This document shows positions 43,367 to 51,778 of a stretch of 64,000 bases of DNA, piece after piece. Under the pieces are notes generated by a model. It ran no database searches, was not told the DNA's origin, and saw nothing but the letters and a program-made list of their open reading frames with translations. Numbering within the stretch: position 1 is the stretch's first letter; every line of letters starts with the position of its first letter. The stretch spans positions 1-64,000 of the forward strand of contig URDG01000009.1 in assembly GCA_900546515.1 (NCBI GenBank). The letters are read 5' to 3'. Position numbers and translations under genes: made by a program. Source of the DNA: an uncultured Eubacteriales bacterium (GTDB lineage: Bacteria > Bacillota > Clostridia > Oscillospirales > Oscillospiraceae).

Positions 43367-44818
43367 ATGTACGAGCCTGAAAACAACAGCGAAAAAGATG
43401 AACGGCTCAATGAGAGCCGGAATGAGACCGATGCCTCCGCAGGGATAAACGATTCTCCGGCTGGCTTTACCGGCAGCACTGACAGAGACAACGGCGAGTA
43501 CCATTACAAAAACGGTTACACCCAGAAGATCTATTCCGATGCGCACTATGTTCCCGCAGACGAGAACACGGTGCCTCCGAGATATTATACTCCCCCCGAG
43601 AAGCCCGTCAAAGAGCCGAAGCCCAAAAAGGAGCACAGCGGCGCGACGGCGAAGATCATCGCACTGTGCCTCGTGTGCGCCATACTCGGCGGCCTTGGCG
43701 GCGCGGCGATAGTAAGCGGCAGTGTGAACAGCAAGCTCAACGATATGACGGCGCGTGTGAGCGCGCTCGAGGATAACGAGAATGTCCTCACCACCGCACA
43801 GAACAGCTCCGCCGGCAGCGGAGAGAGCACGGTGAGCAGTGTGCAGACCGGACTCGCAGCCTCGGAAGTCTACGATCTGGCCTGCCAGCAGGTCGTCGGT
43901 ATTTCCTCTGAGATCACCTATACAAACTTCTTCGGCATGAGCAGCGCGGCCGCAGTCAGCGGCTCCGGCTTCATCATCACGGCCGACGGTTATATTCTTA
44001 CAAACTACCATGTTATAGAGACCGCGTACAAGAACAATGCCGACATTACGGTAATGACCCATGACGGCACGAAGTACACCGCTTCTGTGGTCGGCTTTGA
44101 AGAGGATAACGACGTTGCGGTATTGAAGATCGACGGCGAGAACCTGCCGCACGCCACCATCGGCGACAGCGACAGCATGAAGGTAGGCGACATCGTATAC
44201 GCAGTGGGCAATCCGCTCGGTGAGCTTGATTTCTCTATGACCACCGGCTATGTGAGCGCCCTCGACAGACTTATTTCCACCTCCACCAACAGCGAGTCGA
44301 TCAACATGTTCCAGTTTGACGCAGCGGTCAACTCCGGCAACTCCGGCGGCCCTGTGTACAACAGCAAGGGCGAAGTGATAGGCGTTGTTACCGCAAAATA
44401 CAGCGAGAGCGGCGTTGAGGGTCTGAGCTTTGCTATCCCGATAAACGATGCTTCGTCCATAGCCAACGATCTTATCACAAAGGGCTATGTCACCGGTAAG
44501 GCCTATATGGGCGTTACCATCAGAAATGATTACAACTCAATGTATGCCAACTACTACGGCTGGCCGCTCGGCGCAATGGTAAAGGATACCGAGAAGGGCA
44601 GCTGTGCAGAGGCCGCCGGATTACAGTCCGGTGATATAATCACAAAGCTTGGCGACAAGGATATCCAGAGCTATTCGGATCTCAAATCCGCCGTCAAGAA
44701 CTACTCCGCGGGCGACACCACCGAGATCACGCTTTACCGCGCAGGTGAGAGCATGACGCTCACCATAACCTTCGACGAGGCCAAGCCCGAAACGGGCACA
44801 GGCAGCGCGGCAAAGTAA
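43367..44818 (+). CDS. HtrA/DegP-like membrane serine protease
   Basis: A 483-residue S1C protease. A low-complexity charged cytoplasmic N-terminus (about 1-95) precedes one membrane segment (about 97-117), a short coiled coil, then the trypsin-like domain with His in ILTNYHVIE, Asp in DNDVAVLKID and Ser in NSGNSGGPV. One PDZ domain (about 380-465) ends the protein. It acts at the outer face of the membrane in protein quality control. The ATG at 43367 has AGAAGGTAAC upstream. Monocistronic. Confidence 0.95.
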   Translation: MYEPENNSEKDERLNESRNETDASAGINDSPAGFTGSTDRDNGEYHYKNGYTQKIYSDAHYVPADENTVPPRYYTPPEKPVKEPKPKKEHSGATAKIIALCLVCAILGGLGGAAIVSGSVNSKLNDMTARVSALEDNENVLTTAQNSSAGSGESTVSSVQTGLAASEVYDLACQQVVGISSEITYTNFFGMSSAAAVSGSGFIITADGYILTNYHVIETAYKNNADITVMTHDGTKYTASVVGFEEDNDVAVLKIDGENLPHATIGDSDSMKVGDIVYAVGNPLGELDFSMTTGYVSALDRLISTSTNSESINMFQFDAAVNSGNSGGPVYNSKGEVIGVVTAKYSESGVEGLSFAIPINDASSIANDLITKGYVTGKAYMGVTIRNDYNSMYANYYGWPLGAMVKDTEKGSCAEAAGLQSGDIITKLGDKDIQSYSDLKSAVKNYSAGDTTEITLYRAGESMTLTITFDEAKPETGTGSAAK

Positions 44819-44871
44819 TTAATTTGCTACTTTTCTACTCCTAACCTCTCTTTTCTCCCAACAACGAGGGA

Positions 44872-44905
44872 CTGCATGGCAACATGCAGTCCTTTGTTGC
44901 GTTTT
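44872..44905 (+). terminator. Terminator of htrA-like gene
   Basis: Stem with core GGACTGCATG/CATGCAGTCC extended by CAAC/GTTG, loop GCAA, followed by CGTTTT. Confidence 0.85.
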
Positions 44906-45002
44906 GCCGGAGGCAGCGCCGCACAGAACCCTCAGAAAACCGCTGATGCCGCATTATGCGGCGCAGGCTTTGCTTTTTTACAGACTTTTTTACAATTACA
45001 CC

Positions 45003-45030
45003 TTGATTTTTCCGAAGTTTACTGTAAAAT
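45003..45030 (+). promoter_or_regulatory. Promoter of phosphoribosyltransferase gene
   Basis: TTGATT (45003-45008), 16 bp, TAAAAT (45025-45030) with an upstream TG. No purine riboswitch is visible in the ~60-nt leader. Confidence 0.6.
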
Positions 45031-45092
45031 AAGCGTGTTAAAAATCTCTTATGCAAAAAATACATAGACATACTTCTTAGGAGGAAGAAAAA

Positions 45093-45647
45093 ATGACTTA
45101 CGAGATGGACGTAGCCGGCTTAAAACGCGAACTGCCGATCTGTAGAGTGACTGACGATCTGTATATCGGCGCTTTCGTCATGTTCGGCGACGTTGAGCTG
45201 ACTGTCCACTGTGCATCCGAGCTTCTTGAGCGAGCCCCTGAGTACGACTACCTTATCGCACCCGAGGCAAAGGCTATACCCCTTATCTATGAAATGGCGC
45301 GCCAGAGCGGCGCAAACAAATACTTTGTAGCCCGCAAGGGCGCAAAGGCCTACATGCAGGGCATTTTTTCCGTGGACGTGAGGTCGATCACGACAATGGG
45401 CGTGCAGCACCTTGTGCTCGACACCGAGGACGCCAAGCTCATCCGCGGCAAGCGCATGCTGCTCGTGGACGACGTTATCTCCACCGGCGAATCTCTCCAC
45501 GCGCTCGAAACTCTCGTGACGGAGTGCGGCGGCATCGTGGCGGGACGTATGGCGCCGCTTGCAGAAGGCGACGCAGCGGAACGCAGCGACATAATTTATC
45601 TTGCAAAGCTGCCCCTGTTCAATCCCGACGGCAGCGTCAAGGCGTGA
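45093..45647 (+). CDS. Adenine phosphoribosyltransferase-like PRTase
   Basis: A 184-residue type I phosphoribosyltransferase. The PRPP loop is MLLVDDVISTGES, and an earlier YDYLIAPEAKAIPLIYEMA region matches Apt/XprT-like enzymes. It would use PRPP to salvage a base (adenine most likely, xanthine possible), and the orotate enzyme is less likely. The ATG follows AGGAGGAAGAAAAA. It is the last host gene before the phage element. Confidence 0.85.
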   Translation: MTYEMDVAGLKRELPICRVTDDLYIGAFVMFGDVELTVHCASELLERAPEYDYLIAPEAKAIPLIYEMARQSGANKYFVARKGAKAYMQGIFSVDVRSITTMGVQHLVLDTEDAKLIRGKRMLLVDDVISTGESLHALETLVTECGGIVAGRMAPLAEGDAAERSDIIYLAKLPLFNPDGSVKA

Positions 45648-45661
45648 TAAGATACGGCAAT

Positions 45662-45696
45662 AAGATCAGGCATCCGTTCGGATGCCTGATCTTTTC
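45662..45696. terminator. Terminator after PRTase
   Basis: A 13-bp perfect stem AGATCAGGCATCC/GGATGCCTGATCT, loop GTTC, with TTT. It marks the left boundary of the phage-like element. Confidence 0.85.
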
Positions 45697-45732
45697 ATAT
45701 ATAGCAGAATATCAGTACGGTGCGGCGCGGAC

Positions 45733-46062
45733 TTAAAGCTTTTTGCCCGACTGCGCCGCAAGACGCCCAACATATGAGGCGAGCGCGGCCTCCGAGGGAA
45801 AGTGCGCGATCGTCCCGGCCGGAGGGTGCAGCGCGATATTCAGCGGCTCGCCGCAGGCCTGCCGCTCCATATTCTCCACCGGCATGTCAAGATAAAAATG
45901 CTCCGCCCTTATATGCCTGAGCTCATGCTCCAGCACGGCGCTGCGCTTCTGCTCGGACAGGACGGAGTTTATATATATGCTGAAGCTGCCGTCAGAGTTC
46001 GGCACGGTCACGCCTTCGACCCGGACGGGCAGCGCAATGAGGCGCACATAGTAATCAATCAT
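45733..46062 (-). CDS. ImmA/IrrE-type metallopeptidase
   Basis: A 109-residue protein with HELRHI (HExxH zinc motif) in VLEHELRHIRAEHFY. It resembles the ImmA protease of mobile elements, which cleaves its partner repressor and triggers element induction after DNA damage. It overlaps the ImmR-like gene by 8 bp (ATG at 46062 inside that gene), so the two are made together. It is slightly short for the family. A toxin role is less likely given the partner. Confidence 0.75.
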   Translation of the reverse strand: MIDYYVRLIALPVRVEGVTVPNSDGSFSIYINSVLSEQKRSAVLEHELRHIRAEHFYLDMPVENMERQACGEPLNIALHPPAGTIAHFPSEAALASYVGRLAAQSGKKL

Positions 46063-46399
46063 TGTGCAGCGCCTCGATGATCTTCGCAGCCTTGCGCACA
46101 TCGTCGGGCGTGGCGTCTTTCGCAAGCTTGAAGAGCATGCGCATATCGTCGCGCCTGCGCAGCGTCTCCAGAAGCTCGGCCAGCTCCGCGTCCTGCGCGG
46201 TCTGCGGCGAGGTGAGAGTGTTCATGTCGACACCGAAAAATTCCGAGAACATGCGCAGTGTTTCCATGTCCGGCTCACGCTTGCCGGTCTCATACATCCC
46301 GATCGCGCTGCGTGAGAGGCCAAGACCGTCCGCCAGCTGCTGCTGGGAAAGTCCGGCTTTCCTGCGCAGATGTATCAATGTATCGCTGAAATATGACAT
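46055..46399 (-). CDS. XRE/ImmR-type repressor
   Basis: A 114-residue regulator with an N-terminal XRE helix-turn-helix (about 1-60: LIHLRRKAGLSQQQLADGLG, then SRSAIGMYETGKREPDMETL) and a helical C-terminal tail likely to be the ImmA cleavage or dimer region. Three palindromic sites of one consensus lie in and beyond the adjacent control region, fitting a CI/ImmR-like role. The ATG at 46399 is preferred to an in-frame GTG at 46414 that leaves no room for a ribosome site. Confidence 0.85.
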   Translation of the reverse strand: MSYFSDTLIHLRRKAGLSQQQLADGLGLSRSAIGMYETGKREPDMETLRMFSEFFGVDMNTLTSPQTAQDAELAELLETLRRRDDMRMLFKLAKDATPDDVRKAAKIIEALHND

Positions 46400-46427
46400 G
46401 ACGCGATATCCCACCCTTTCATAAAGA

Positions 46428-46456
46428 AAAATATCACAAAACGTGATATTTGTAAA
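46428..46456 (-). promoter_or_regulatory. Promoter of immR-immA
   Basis: On the minus strand TTTACA (46456-46451), 17 bp, TATTTT (46433-46428). Operator 1 fills the spacer, so the repressor would control its own gene. Confidence 0.5.
46431..46449. promoter_or_regulatory. Repressor operator 1
   Basis: ATATCACAAAACGTGATAT: perfect 7-bp half-sites (ATATCAC/GTGATAT) around AAAAC, inside the immR promoter. Confidence 0.8.
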
Positions 46457-46492
46457 GTATAAAATTTTTCCACAAAATATCAGACGCGGGGA

Positions 46493-46521
46493 TTGACTTT
46501 GCTTAACCTCAATGCTATACT
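46493..46521 (+). promoter_or_regulatory. Rightward promoter of the phage element
   Basis: TTGACT (46493-46498), 17 bp, TATACT (46516-46521). Operator 2 starts at the expected transcription start. Confidence 0.8.
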
Positions 46522-46527
46522 GCGATT

Positions 46528-46542
46528 GTCACAGGACGTGAC
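46528..46542. promoter_or_regulatory. Repressor operator 2
   Basis: GTCACAGGACGTGAC: the half-sites GTCAC/GTGAC around AGGAC, placed on the start of the rightward transcript. Confidence 0.8.
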
Positions 46543-46558
46543 TGATATGAATGAGAAT

Positions 46559-46596
46559 ACCGGCGGCGTGCTGCGGTTACGCACCGGTGGTTTTTT
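46559..46596 (+). terminator. Possible leader terminator/attenuator
   Basis: An imperfect hairpin (ACCGGCGGCGTG against CGCACCGGTGGT, two mismatches, 9-nt loop) followed by six T, about 30 nt into the rightward transcript. Confidence 0.35.
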
Positions 46597-46608
46597 CACA
46601 GTATTCAA

Positions 46609-46623
46609 GTCACAAAACGTGAC
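46609..46623. promoter_or_regulatory. Repressor operator 3
   Basis: GTCACAAAACGTGAC: the same palindrome, about 80 nt downstream of the rightward start, beyond the leader hairpin. Confidence 0.75.
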
Positions 46624-46645
46624 AAAAAAGCGGGCGGAGGATGCT

Positions 46646-46837
46646 TTGACTCAGTTAAGGGATGCGGCATACATACGCGCCTCCCGGCTATTCGGCTATC
46701 CCGTTGGGGATGAGAGCGACGGGACGGAGACGGGAGACACACCCATGCTGCCTCACTGGCTGTGGTCGGAGGATGGCGGCTCTGAGCCCGGCGCACAGAG
46801 GAGGCGGCAAGGTGGGAAGACATACGGTCAGTTATGA
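46646..46837 (+). CDS. Small phage protein, unknown
   Basis: A 63-residue protein beginning MTQLRDAAYIRASRLFGYP. A TTG start at 46646 is chosen because GGAGG lies 5 bp upstream. An in-frame ATG at 46547 would give a 96-residue form reading through the leader hairpin and operator 3. No family is recognised. It overlaps the next gene by 26 bp. The position suggests an early regulatory or small packaging gene. Confidence 0.45.
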   Translation: MTQLRDAAYIRASRLFGYPVGDESDGTETGDTPMLPHWLWSEDGGSEPGAQRRRQGGKTYGQL

Positions 46838-47018
46838 GGCGCAGTGCCCGTTTTACCGGGCAGAGGAGAGAAACATGATCTACTGCGAGGGCGTGGAGGA
46901 CAACAGTAGCATCCACAACGCCTTTGCGGGCAGCGCGGAGAAGTACAAGACGCGCTACTGCTGCGGGGATTGGGAAAAGTGCAGGATAGCAAAAATGCTC
47001 TGGAGCAAATACGACTGA
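46812..47018 (+). CDS. Small Cys-rich phage protein
   Basis: A 68-residue protein with Cys pairs spread as QCPFY, IYCEG, RYCCGDWEKC, probably binding zinc. Similar short Cys-rich proteins sit upstream of terminase genes in clostridial prophages; the role is unknown. A GTG start at 46812 follows GAGGAGGCGGCAAG. Confidence 0.65.
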   Translation: MGRHTVSYEAQCPFYRAEERNMIYCEGVEDNSSIHNAFAGSAEKYKTRYCCGDWEKCRIAKMLWSKYD

Positions 47019-47047
47019 GAGGGGTGAGAAGCAGGACCGCAAAAAAG

Positions 47048-47308
47048 ATGGACAGCAAAAAGAACAGTAAGGACGCCGGAACGGAGCGCTGCCGGCGGTT
47101 CATGGATATGACCGATGCGACGGCAGAGCTCATCGGCAGGACTATAGACGAGGCGGAGCATGACCCGAAGATACTCAGGCACATAACCGGGGCGCTCAAG
47201 GATCTCAAGGACCTCATTGACGAGCCGCCCGGAGCCGCAAAGGACGGGGACGGGGGCGTGCTGATACGCATCGAGGGCGGCGCACCGCCCGCAGGCAATG
47301 ACGGCTGA
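47048..47308 (+). CDS. Candidate terminase small subunit
   Basis: An 86-residue, helical and strongly charged protein (RRFMDMTDATAELIGRTIDE, then ILRHITGALKDLKDLI) lying directly before TerL with overlapping stop and start. The position is the main evidence for a small-terminase role; no DNA-binding motif is certain. The ATG at 47048 has only a weak ribosome site; a GTG at 47024 is an alternative. Confidence 0.5.
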   Translation: MDSKKNSKDAGTERCRRFMDMTDATAELIGRTIDEAEHDPKILRHITGALKDLKDLIDEPPGAAKDGDGGVLIRIEGGAPPAGNDG

Positions 47309-48726
47309 TGTACGTGATAAACATCCCCGAGCCGAACGAGAAGCAGAAGCTTTTCTTTGCAGACACGCATAAATACGTGGCATACGGCGGCGCACGCGGC
47401 GGCGGGAAGAGCTGGGCCGTCAGAGTGAATGCGCTGCTGATGGCGGCAAGGTATCCCGGCATAACGCAGATGATAATCCGCCGAAGCTATCCCGAACTCT
47501 ACGCAAACCACATCAAACCCTTCATGCAGCTGCTGCCGAAAGGCTGCTACCGCTATAACGACACGCGCAAGGAGATATCGCTGCCGAACGGCAGCCGCAT
47601 CATATTCCGCTACTGCTCGAACGACAGGGATCTGCTGAATTTTCAGGGGACGGAGTGCGACGTCATGTATATCGACGAGGCGACACAGCTCACCGAGGAG
47701 CAGTTCCGCGTGCTGTCAGCCTGCGTGCGGGGAGCGGCAGACGGAATTCCAAAGCGCTGCTGCATCACCTGTAATCCGGGCGGCGTCGGCCACCAGTGGG
47801 TCAAGCGCCTTTTTGTCGACAGGCATTACAGAGACGGAGAGAACGCGGAGGAGTACAGCTTCATTCAGGCGGGAGTGCGCGACAACAAAGCGCTGATGCG
47901 CGCCCAGCCGGACTACATAAAGCAGCTTGAAGCGCTGCCGCCGAAGCTGAGGGAGGCATGGCTGGAGGGCGCGTGGGATGTGCACATGGGGCAGTTCTTC
48001 GAGGACTTCCGGGACAGGCGTGAGCACTACGCCGACAGGCAGTGGACGCACGTCATAGAACCGTTCGAGGTGCCGGAGGACTGGAGAATATACCGCTCGT
48101 TCGACTGGGGCTACAACCGCCCGTTCTCCTGCGGCTGGTGGGCGGTCGACTATGACGGCGTCGTCTACCGGATACTTGAGATGTACGGCTGCACCGCCGC
48201 GCCGAACGAGGGCGTGCGCTGGACGCCGGACAGGGTGTTCGGCGAGATAGCCCGCACAGAGAGCGAGCACCGCTGGCTGAAAGGAAAGCACATCACGGGC
48301 GTTGCCGATCCGGCAATATGGGACGGCTCGTCCGGCGAGAGCATAGCTGACTGTGCTGCGCGCCGGGGAATATATTTTTCACCCGGGGACCATGCGCGCA
48401 TACCGGGCTGGATGCAGCTGCACTACCGCTTTGCCTTTGACGAGAACGGATACCCGATGATGTACGTGTTCAGAAACTGCGCGGCGTTTATCAGGACGAT
48501 CCCTCTGCTGCAATATGACGCGCAGCGCGTGGAGGATCTCGACAGCGGCGGAGAGGATCATATCGCCGACGAGACACGCTATTTCCTGATGTCCAGGCCA
48601 ATAAAGCCGAGGCTCAGCGCTGCGGGAGCGGGAGAGAGCGGAAAGCTCAGGCTCCTGCTGGACATAGACGGCGCCGGCCTTGGAGCAAAAAGCCCGATGA
48701 AAAGAATGGAGATCATAAATGACTGA
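47308..48726 (+). CDS. Terminase large subunit
   Basis: A 472-residue DNA-packaging motor of the Terminase_6/PBSX-like kind. The ATPase has Walker A GGARGGGKSWA (Lys34) and Walker B DVMYIDEATQL. The RNase H-like nuclease has Asp residues in YRSFDWGYNRPFSCG, GVADPAIWD and the late DHIADETRYF. It looks complete, so the element should be able to cut and pump DNA. The start overlaps the upstream stop (TGATG) and the end overlaps the portal by 8 bp. Confidence 0.94.
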   Translation: MYVINIPEPNEKQKLFFADTHKYVAYGGARGGGKSWAVRVNALLMAARYPGITQMIIRRSYPELYANHIKPFMQLLPKGCYRYNDTRKEISLPNGSRIIFRYCSNDRDLLNFQGTECDVMYIDEATQLTEEQFRVLSACVRGAADGIPKRCCITCNPGGVGHQWVKRLFVDRHYRDGENAEEYSFIQAGVRDNKALMRAQPDYIKQLEALPPKLREAWLEGAWDVHMGQFFEDFRDRREHYADRQWTHVIEPFEVPEDWRIYRSFDWGYNRPFSCGWWAVDYDGVVYRILEMYGCTAAPNEGVRWTPDRVFGEIARTESEHRWLKGKHITGVADPAIWDGSSGESIADCAARRGIYFSPGDHARIPGWMQLHYRFAFDENGYPMMYVFRNCAAFIRTIPLLQYDAQRVEDLDSGGEDHIADETRYFLMSRPIKPRLSAAGAGESGKLRLLLDIDGAGLGAKSPMKRMEIIND

Positions 48727-50623
48727 CAGAAATCTATCCGAAGACCCGGCAGTATCCGGGCAGGAAGCGCCGCGCCGTGCGATAGGCCCGGATGAGATAC
48801 GCGCGGCCTATGCAACGCTCCTCAAATACCGCGCGGGCAAGGCAAATCTTGAAAAGCGCATAGTAGACGATCAGCAGTGGTACAAGCTGCGGCAGTGGGA
48901 GTGCCTGAGAAAGACGAAGAAGGAGCAGATCGAGCCTGCGAGCGCGTGGCTTTTCAACGCCATCGCAAACAAGCACGCCGACGCGATGGACGCGTTCCCG
49001 TCGGCAAGCATACTGCCGCGCGAGGAGGGCGACGTCGCCGAGGCGGAAATGCTCTCAGCCGTGGTGCCGGTCGTTCTTGACGAGTGTGACTTCGAGAGCG
49101 TCTATTCCGGCGTTATGGACGATAAGCTCATCGCCGGGACGGGCGTATACGGAGTGTTCTGGGATGCCGGGAAGCTCAATGGCCTGGGCGATATAGACAT
49201 CGTGCAGACGGATATCATAAACCTCTTCTGGGAAAGCGGCGTCACCGACATACAGCACAGCCGCAATCTCTTCTACGTGAGCCTGCGCGACAACGATCTG
49301 CTTGCGGCGGAGTATCCGCAGCTTGACGGAAAGCTCGGCGGGGCCGTGCTGGACGCGGCAAAGTATGTCTACGACGACAGCGTGGATACGACCGGGAAGA
49401 GCGTCGTGATCGACTGGTACTACAAAAGGCGGCAGGGCGGGCGCAATGTGCTGCACTACTGCAAATTCGTGGCCGGACAGGATGAGCCGCTTTTCGCCAC
49501 CGAGAACGAGACAGAGCCCGTTGTGGATGACGGCGGCAATATTCTCCGCCGGGCCCCGGCAGAGACCGGCTGGTATGAGCACGGACTGTATCCGTTCGTA
49601 TTTGACCCGATGTTCCGCAGCAAGGGCACGCCCTGCGGCTTCGGCTATGTCGACGTCGGCAAGAACACGCAGGAGTATATAGACCGCGGAGATCAGGCAA
49701 TCATGCAGAACATGCTCTTCAACTGCAAACCGCGTCATTTCATCCGCAACGACGGCAGTGTGAACGAGGCCGAGTACGGCGACCTGACAAAGGATTTTGT
49801 GCATGTAGACGGCTCGCTCGGACAGGACAGCATACTGCCGGTGCGCGGCAGCAGCCTGGACGGCATATACGTCACGGTCATCAACAACAAGATCGACGAG
49901 CTTAAGGAGACGACCGGCAACCGCGACGTATCCTCCGGCGGCACGACGGGCGGCGCTACCGCGGCCTCGGCTATCGCCGCCATGCAGGAGGCGGGCAGCA
50001 AGCTGTCCCGCGACGGCAGCAAGGCCGCATACAGGGCCTACAGAAAGGTCGTGCTCATGGTCATAGAGCTCATACGGCAGTTTTACGATGTGCCGAGATA
50101 TTTCCGCATAATGGGGGAAAACGGCGGCATGAGGTTCATACGCTACTCAAATGCCGGGCTTGCGGCGCAGAAGCTCGGCGGACCGGCCGGCATGCCGGAT
50201 TACGGCATGGGCTGCCGCCTGCCGGAATTCGACGTGACGGTCACTCCGGTAAAGGCGTCTCCCTATTCGCGCATGAGCCAGAACGAGCTGGCGCTGCAAT
50301 TCTATGCCGCCGGCTTTTTCGACCCGGACCGCGCCGATTCGGCGCTCGCGTGCATCGACATGATGGACTTTGACAGAAAGGACTTCGTCGTGTCGAAGAT
50401 CGCGGAGAACGCGCGGCTTGCGCAGAGACTGAGGGAGGCGCAGCAGACTGCGCTGGAGCTTGCGCGGGCAATGGGCGACGAGGGGCTTGCGGAGAGCCTT
50501 GAGGCGCGGTACGGTGCAGGCGGGGCAAGGCCGGCGGCAAAACCGGCGGCGCGGGGTGCCGGGGAGAGCAGCGTGACGCGAACTGCCCGTGAGCGCGCGG
50601 CGGAAGCGCCGGTGCCGTCATGA
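48719..50623 (+). CDS. Phage portal protein
   Basis: A 634-residue portal by position after TerL and by features such as the helical N-terminus (EKRIVDDQQWYKLRQWECLR) and the central DRGDQAIMQNMLFNCKPRHF. The large size is typical of podovirus-type portals. The C-terminus is Ala-rich, low-complexity and possibly inside the capsid. The stop overlaps the protease ATG (ATGA). Confidence 0.85.
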   Translation: MTDRNLSEDPAVSGQEAPRRAIGPDEIRAAYATLLKYRAGKANLEKRIVDDQQWYKLRQWECLRKTKKEQIEPASAWLFNAIANKHADAMDAFPSASILPREEGDVAEAEMLSAVVPVVLDECDFESVYSGVMDDKLIAGTGVYGVFWDAGKLNGLGDIDIVQTDIINLFWESGVTDIQHSRNLFYVSLRDNDLLAAEYPQLDGKLGGAVLDAAKYVYDDSVDTTGKSVVIDWYYKRRQGGRNVLHYCKFVAGQDEPLFATENETEPVVDDGGNILRRAPAETGWYEHGLYPFVFDPMFRSKGTPCGFGYVDVGKNTQEYIDRGDQAIMQNMLFNCKPRHFIRNDGSVNEAEYGDLTKDFVHVDGSLGQDSILPVRGSSLDGIYVTVINNKIDELKETTGNRDVSSGGTTGGATAASAIAAMQEAGSKLSRDGSKAAYRAYRKVVLMVIELIRQFYDVPRYFRIMGENGGMRFIRYSNAGLAAQKLGGPAGMPDYGMGCRLPEFDVTVTPVKASPYSRMSQNELALQFYAAGFFDPDRADSALACIDMMDFDRKDFVVSKIAENARLAQRLREAQQTALELARAMGDEGLAESLEARYGAGGARPAAKPAARGAGESSVTRTARERAAEAPVPS

Positions 50624-50949
50624 TAAGGGCGGAGCTGATACGGCGCGGTACAAAGCTGCGGCTTGAGCTGGAGGGGCATGCATATGCGGCGGAAAGCGGC
50701 AGAGACCCCGTATGCGCCGCTGCGTCGGCGCTCACATGGGCGGTCATAGGCTACACGGGGCGGCTCTATGAGTGCGGCGGACTTGAACGCGCGCCGCAGA
50801 TAACGGCAGTAAAGGGACAGGCTTTCATATGTATGGAGGCAAAGCCGGAGTACGCCGGAGAGCTTGACGGGGCATCCGGGCTCGTCAGAGCGGGCTTTGA
50901 ACTGCTTGCGGAAAATTTCCCGGAAAATATACAGTTTTATTATTCTTAA
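50620..50949 (+). CDS. Prp-type cysteine protease of the phage head cluster
   Basis: A 109-residue protein matching the Prp family, the Firmicute enzyme that trims the N-terminus of ribosomal protein L27. The catalytic His is in LEGHAYAAE (His20) and the Cys in RDPVCAAASAL (Cys32), with Asp29 before it; these match the Prp His/Cys pair and spacing. It lies between portal and scaffold, where a prohead protease normally sits. The next two gene products both start with an L27-like QLFA sequence, so it is most likely the maturation protease of this particle. Confidence 0.88.
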   Translation: MIRAELIRRGTKLRLELEGHAYAAESGRDPVCAAASALTWAVIGYTGRLYECGGLERAPQITAVKGQAFICMEAKPEYAGELDGASGLVRAGFELLAENFPENIQFYYS

Positions 50950-50988
50950 ATGCCGCGTCTCGGACGGCAGAGAGGAGATACACAGAGA

Positions 50989-51750
50989 ATGAAAGAAAAA
51001 ACAGTTTACGATGTCCAGCTTTTTGCCGCCGGGGACAACGGACGGGGATCGGGCGCAGACGCTTCCGCCGCCGGGAAGCATGCTTCGGGCGATCATATAG
51101 CTCCCGCCGCCGGGGAGCAGGCAGAGGCCGCAGCACGCGGCCGGAAATTCAGAGAGCTTATTGAGGGCGAGTTCAGGGACGAGTACAACGCCAGCGTTCA
51201 GAGCATCATAAAACAGCGCCTCAGGGGCAGCGAGGATACGGTAAGAAAGATGAAGACCCTTGCCCCGGCGCTGGAGGCGCTTGAACAGAGGTCTGGCATT
51301 GAGCACGGCGACACCGAGGCGCTGGCAAAGGCGATAGGACAGGAGAATTCCGGGGAGACGGCTGAGGCCGGGGAGAGCGCAAGAAGAGAAAAAGCCTCCC
51401 GCCTCTACAGCCGGTGGATGCAGCAGGCCGCGCATTTACGCGGAACATACCCCGGCTTCGACCTTTCCGGCGAGCTTGCCAACCCGCAGTTCAGAGAGCT
51501 GCTGAAAAGCGGCGCGACCGTGAGAGCGGCTTATGAGCTTGCCAACCGGGATGCCATCATGCGCGCCGCCGCGGAGGATATGGAGGAAAAGATCACAAGG
51601 CGCATCCTCTCCGGCGCGGCCCGCCCGAGGGAGAGCGGACTGTCCGGCGGCAGCAGCGCCGTCGTCAGAAACGACGTTGCGCATATGTCGAAGAACGCGC
51701 GGCAGGAGATAATCCGCCGCGTGCAGAGCGGAGAAAAGATAAGCTTCTGA
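50989..51750 (+). CDS. Scaffold protein with N-terminal QLFA cleavage motif
   Basis: A 253-residue acidic, coiled-coil-rich protein of the phage scaffold kind (RKFRELIEGEFRDEYNASVQ). It begins MKEKTVYDVQLFAAGDNG; the YDVQLFA segment mirrors the L27 motif cut by Prp, and cleavage after LFA would remove about 13 residues. The ATG at 50989 follows GAGGAGATACACAGAGA. Low-complexity Ala/Gly/Asp stretches follow the motif. It directly precedes the capsid gene. Confidence 0.82.
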   Translation: MKEKTVYDVQLFAAGDNGRGSGADASAAGKHASGDHIAPAAGEQAEAAARGRKFRELIEGEFRDEYNASVQSIIKQRLRGSEDTVRKMKTLAPALEALEQRSGIEHGDTEALAKAIGQENSGETAEAGESARREKASRLYSRWMQQAAHLRGTYPGFDLSGELANPQFRELLKSGATVRAAYELANRDAIMRAAAEDMEEKITRRILSGAARPRESGLSGGSSAVVRNDVAHMSKNARQEIIRRVQSGEKISF

Positions 51751-51778
51751 CAACACAACAAATTTATAAGGAGAGCAT

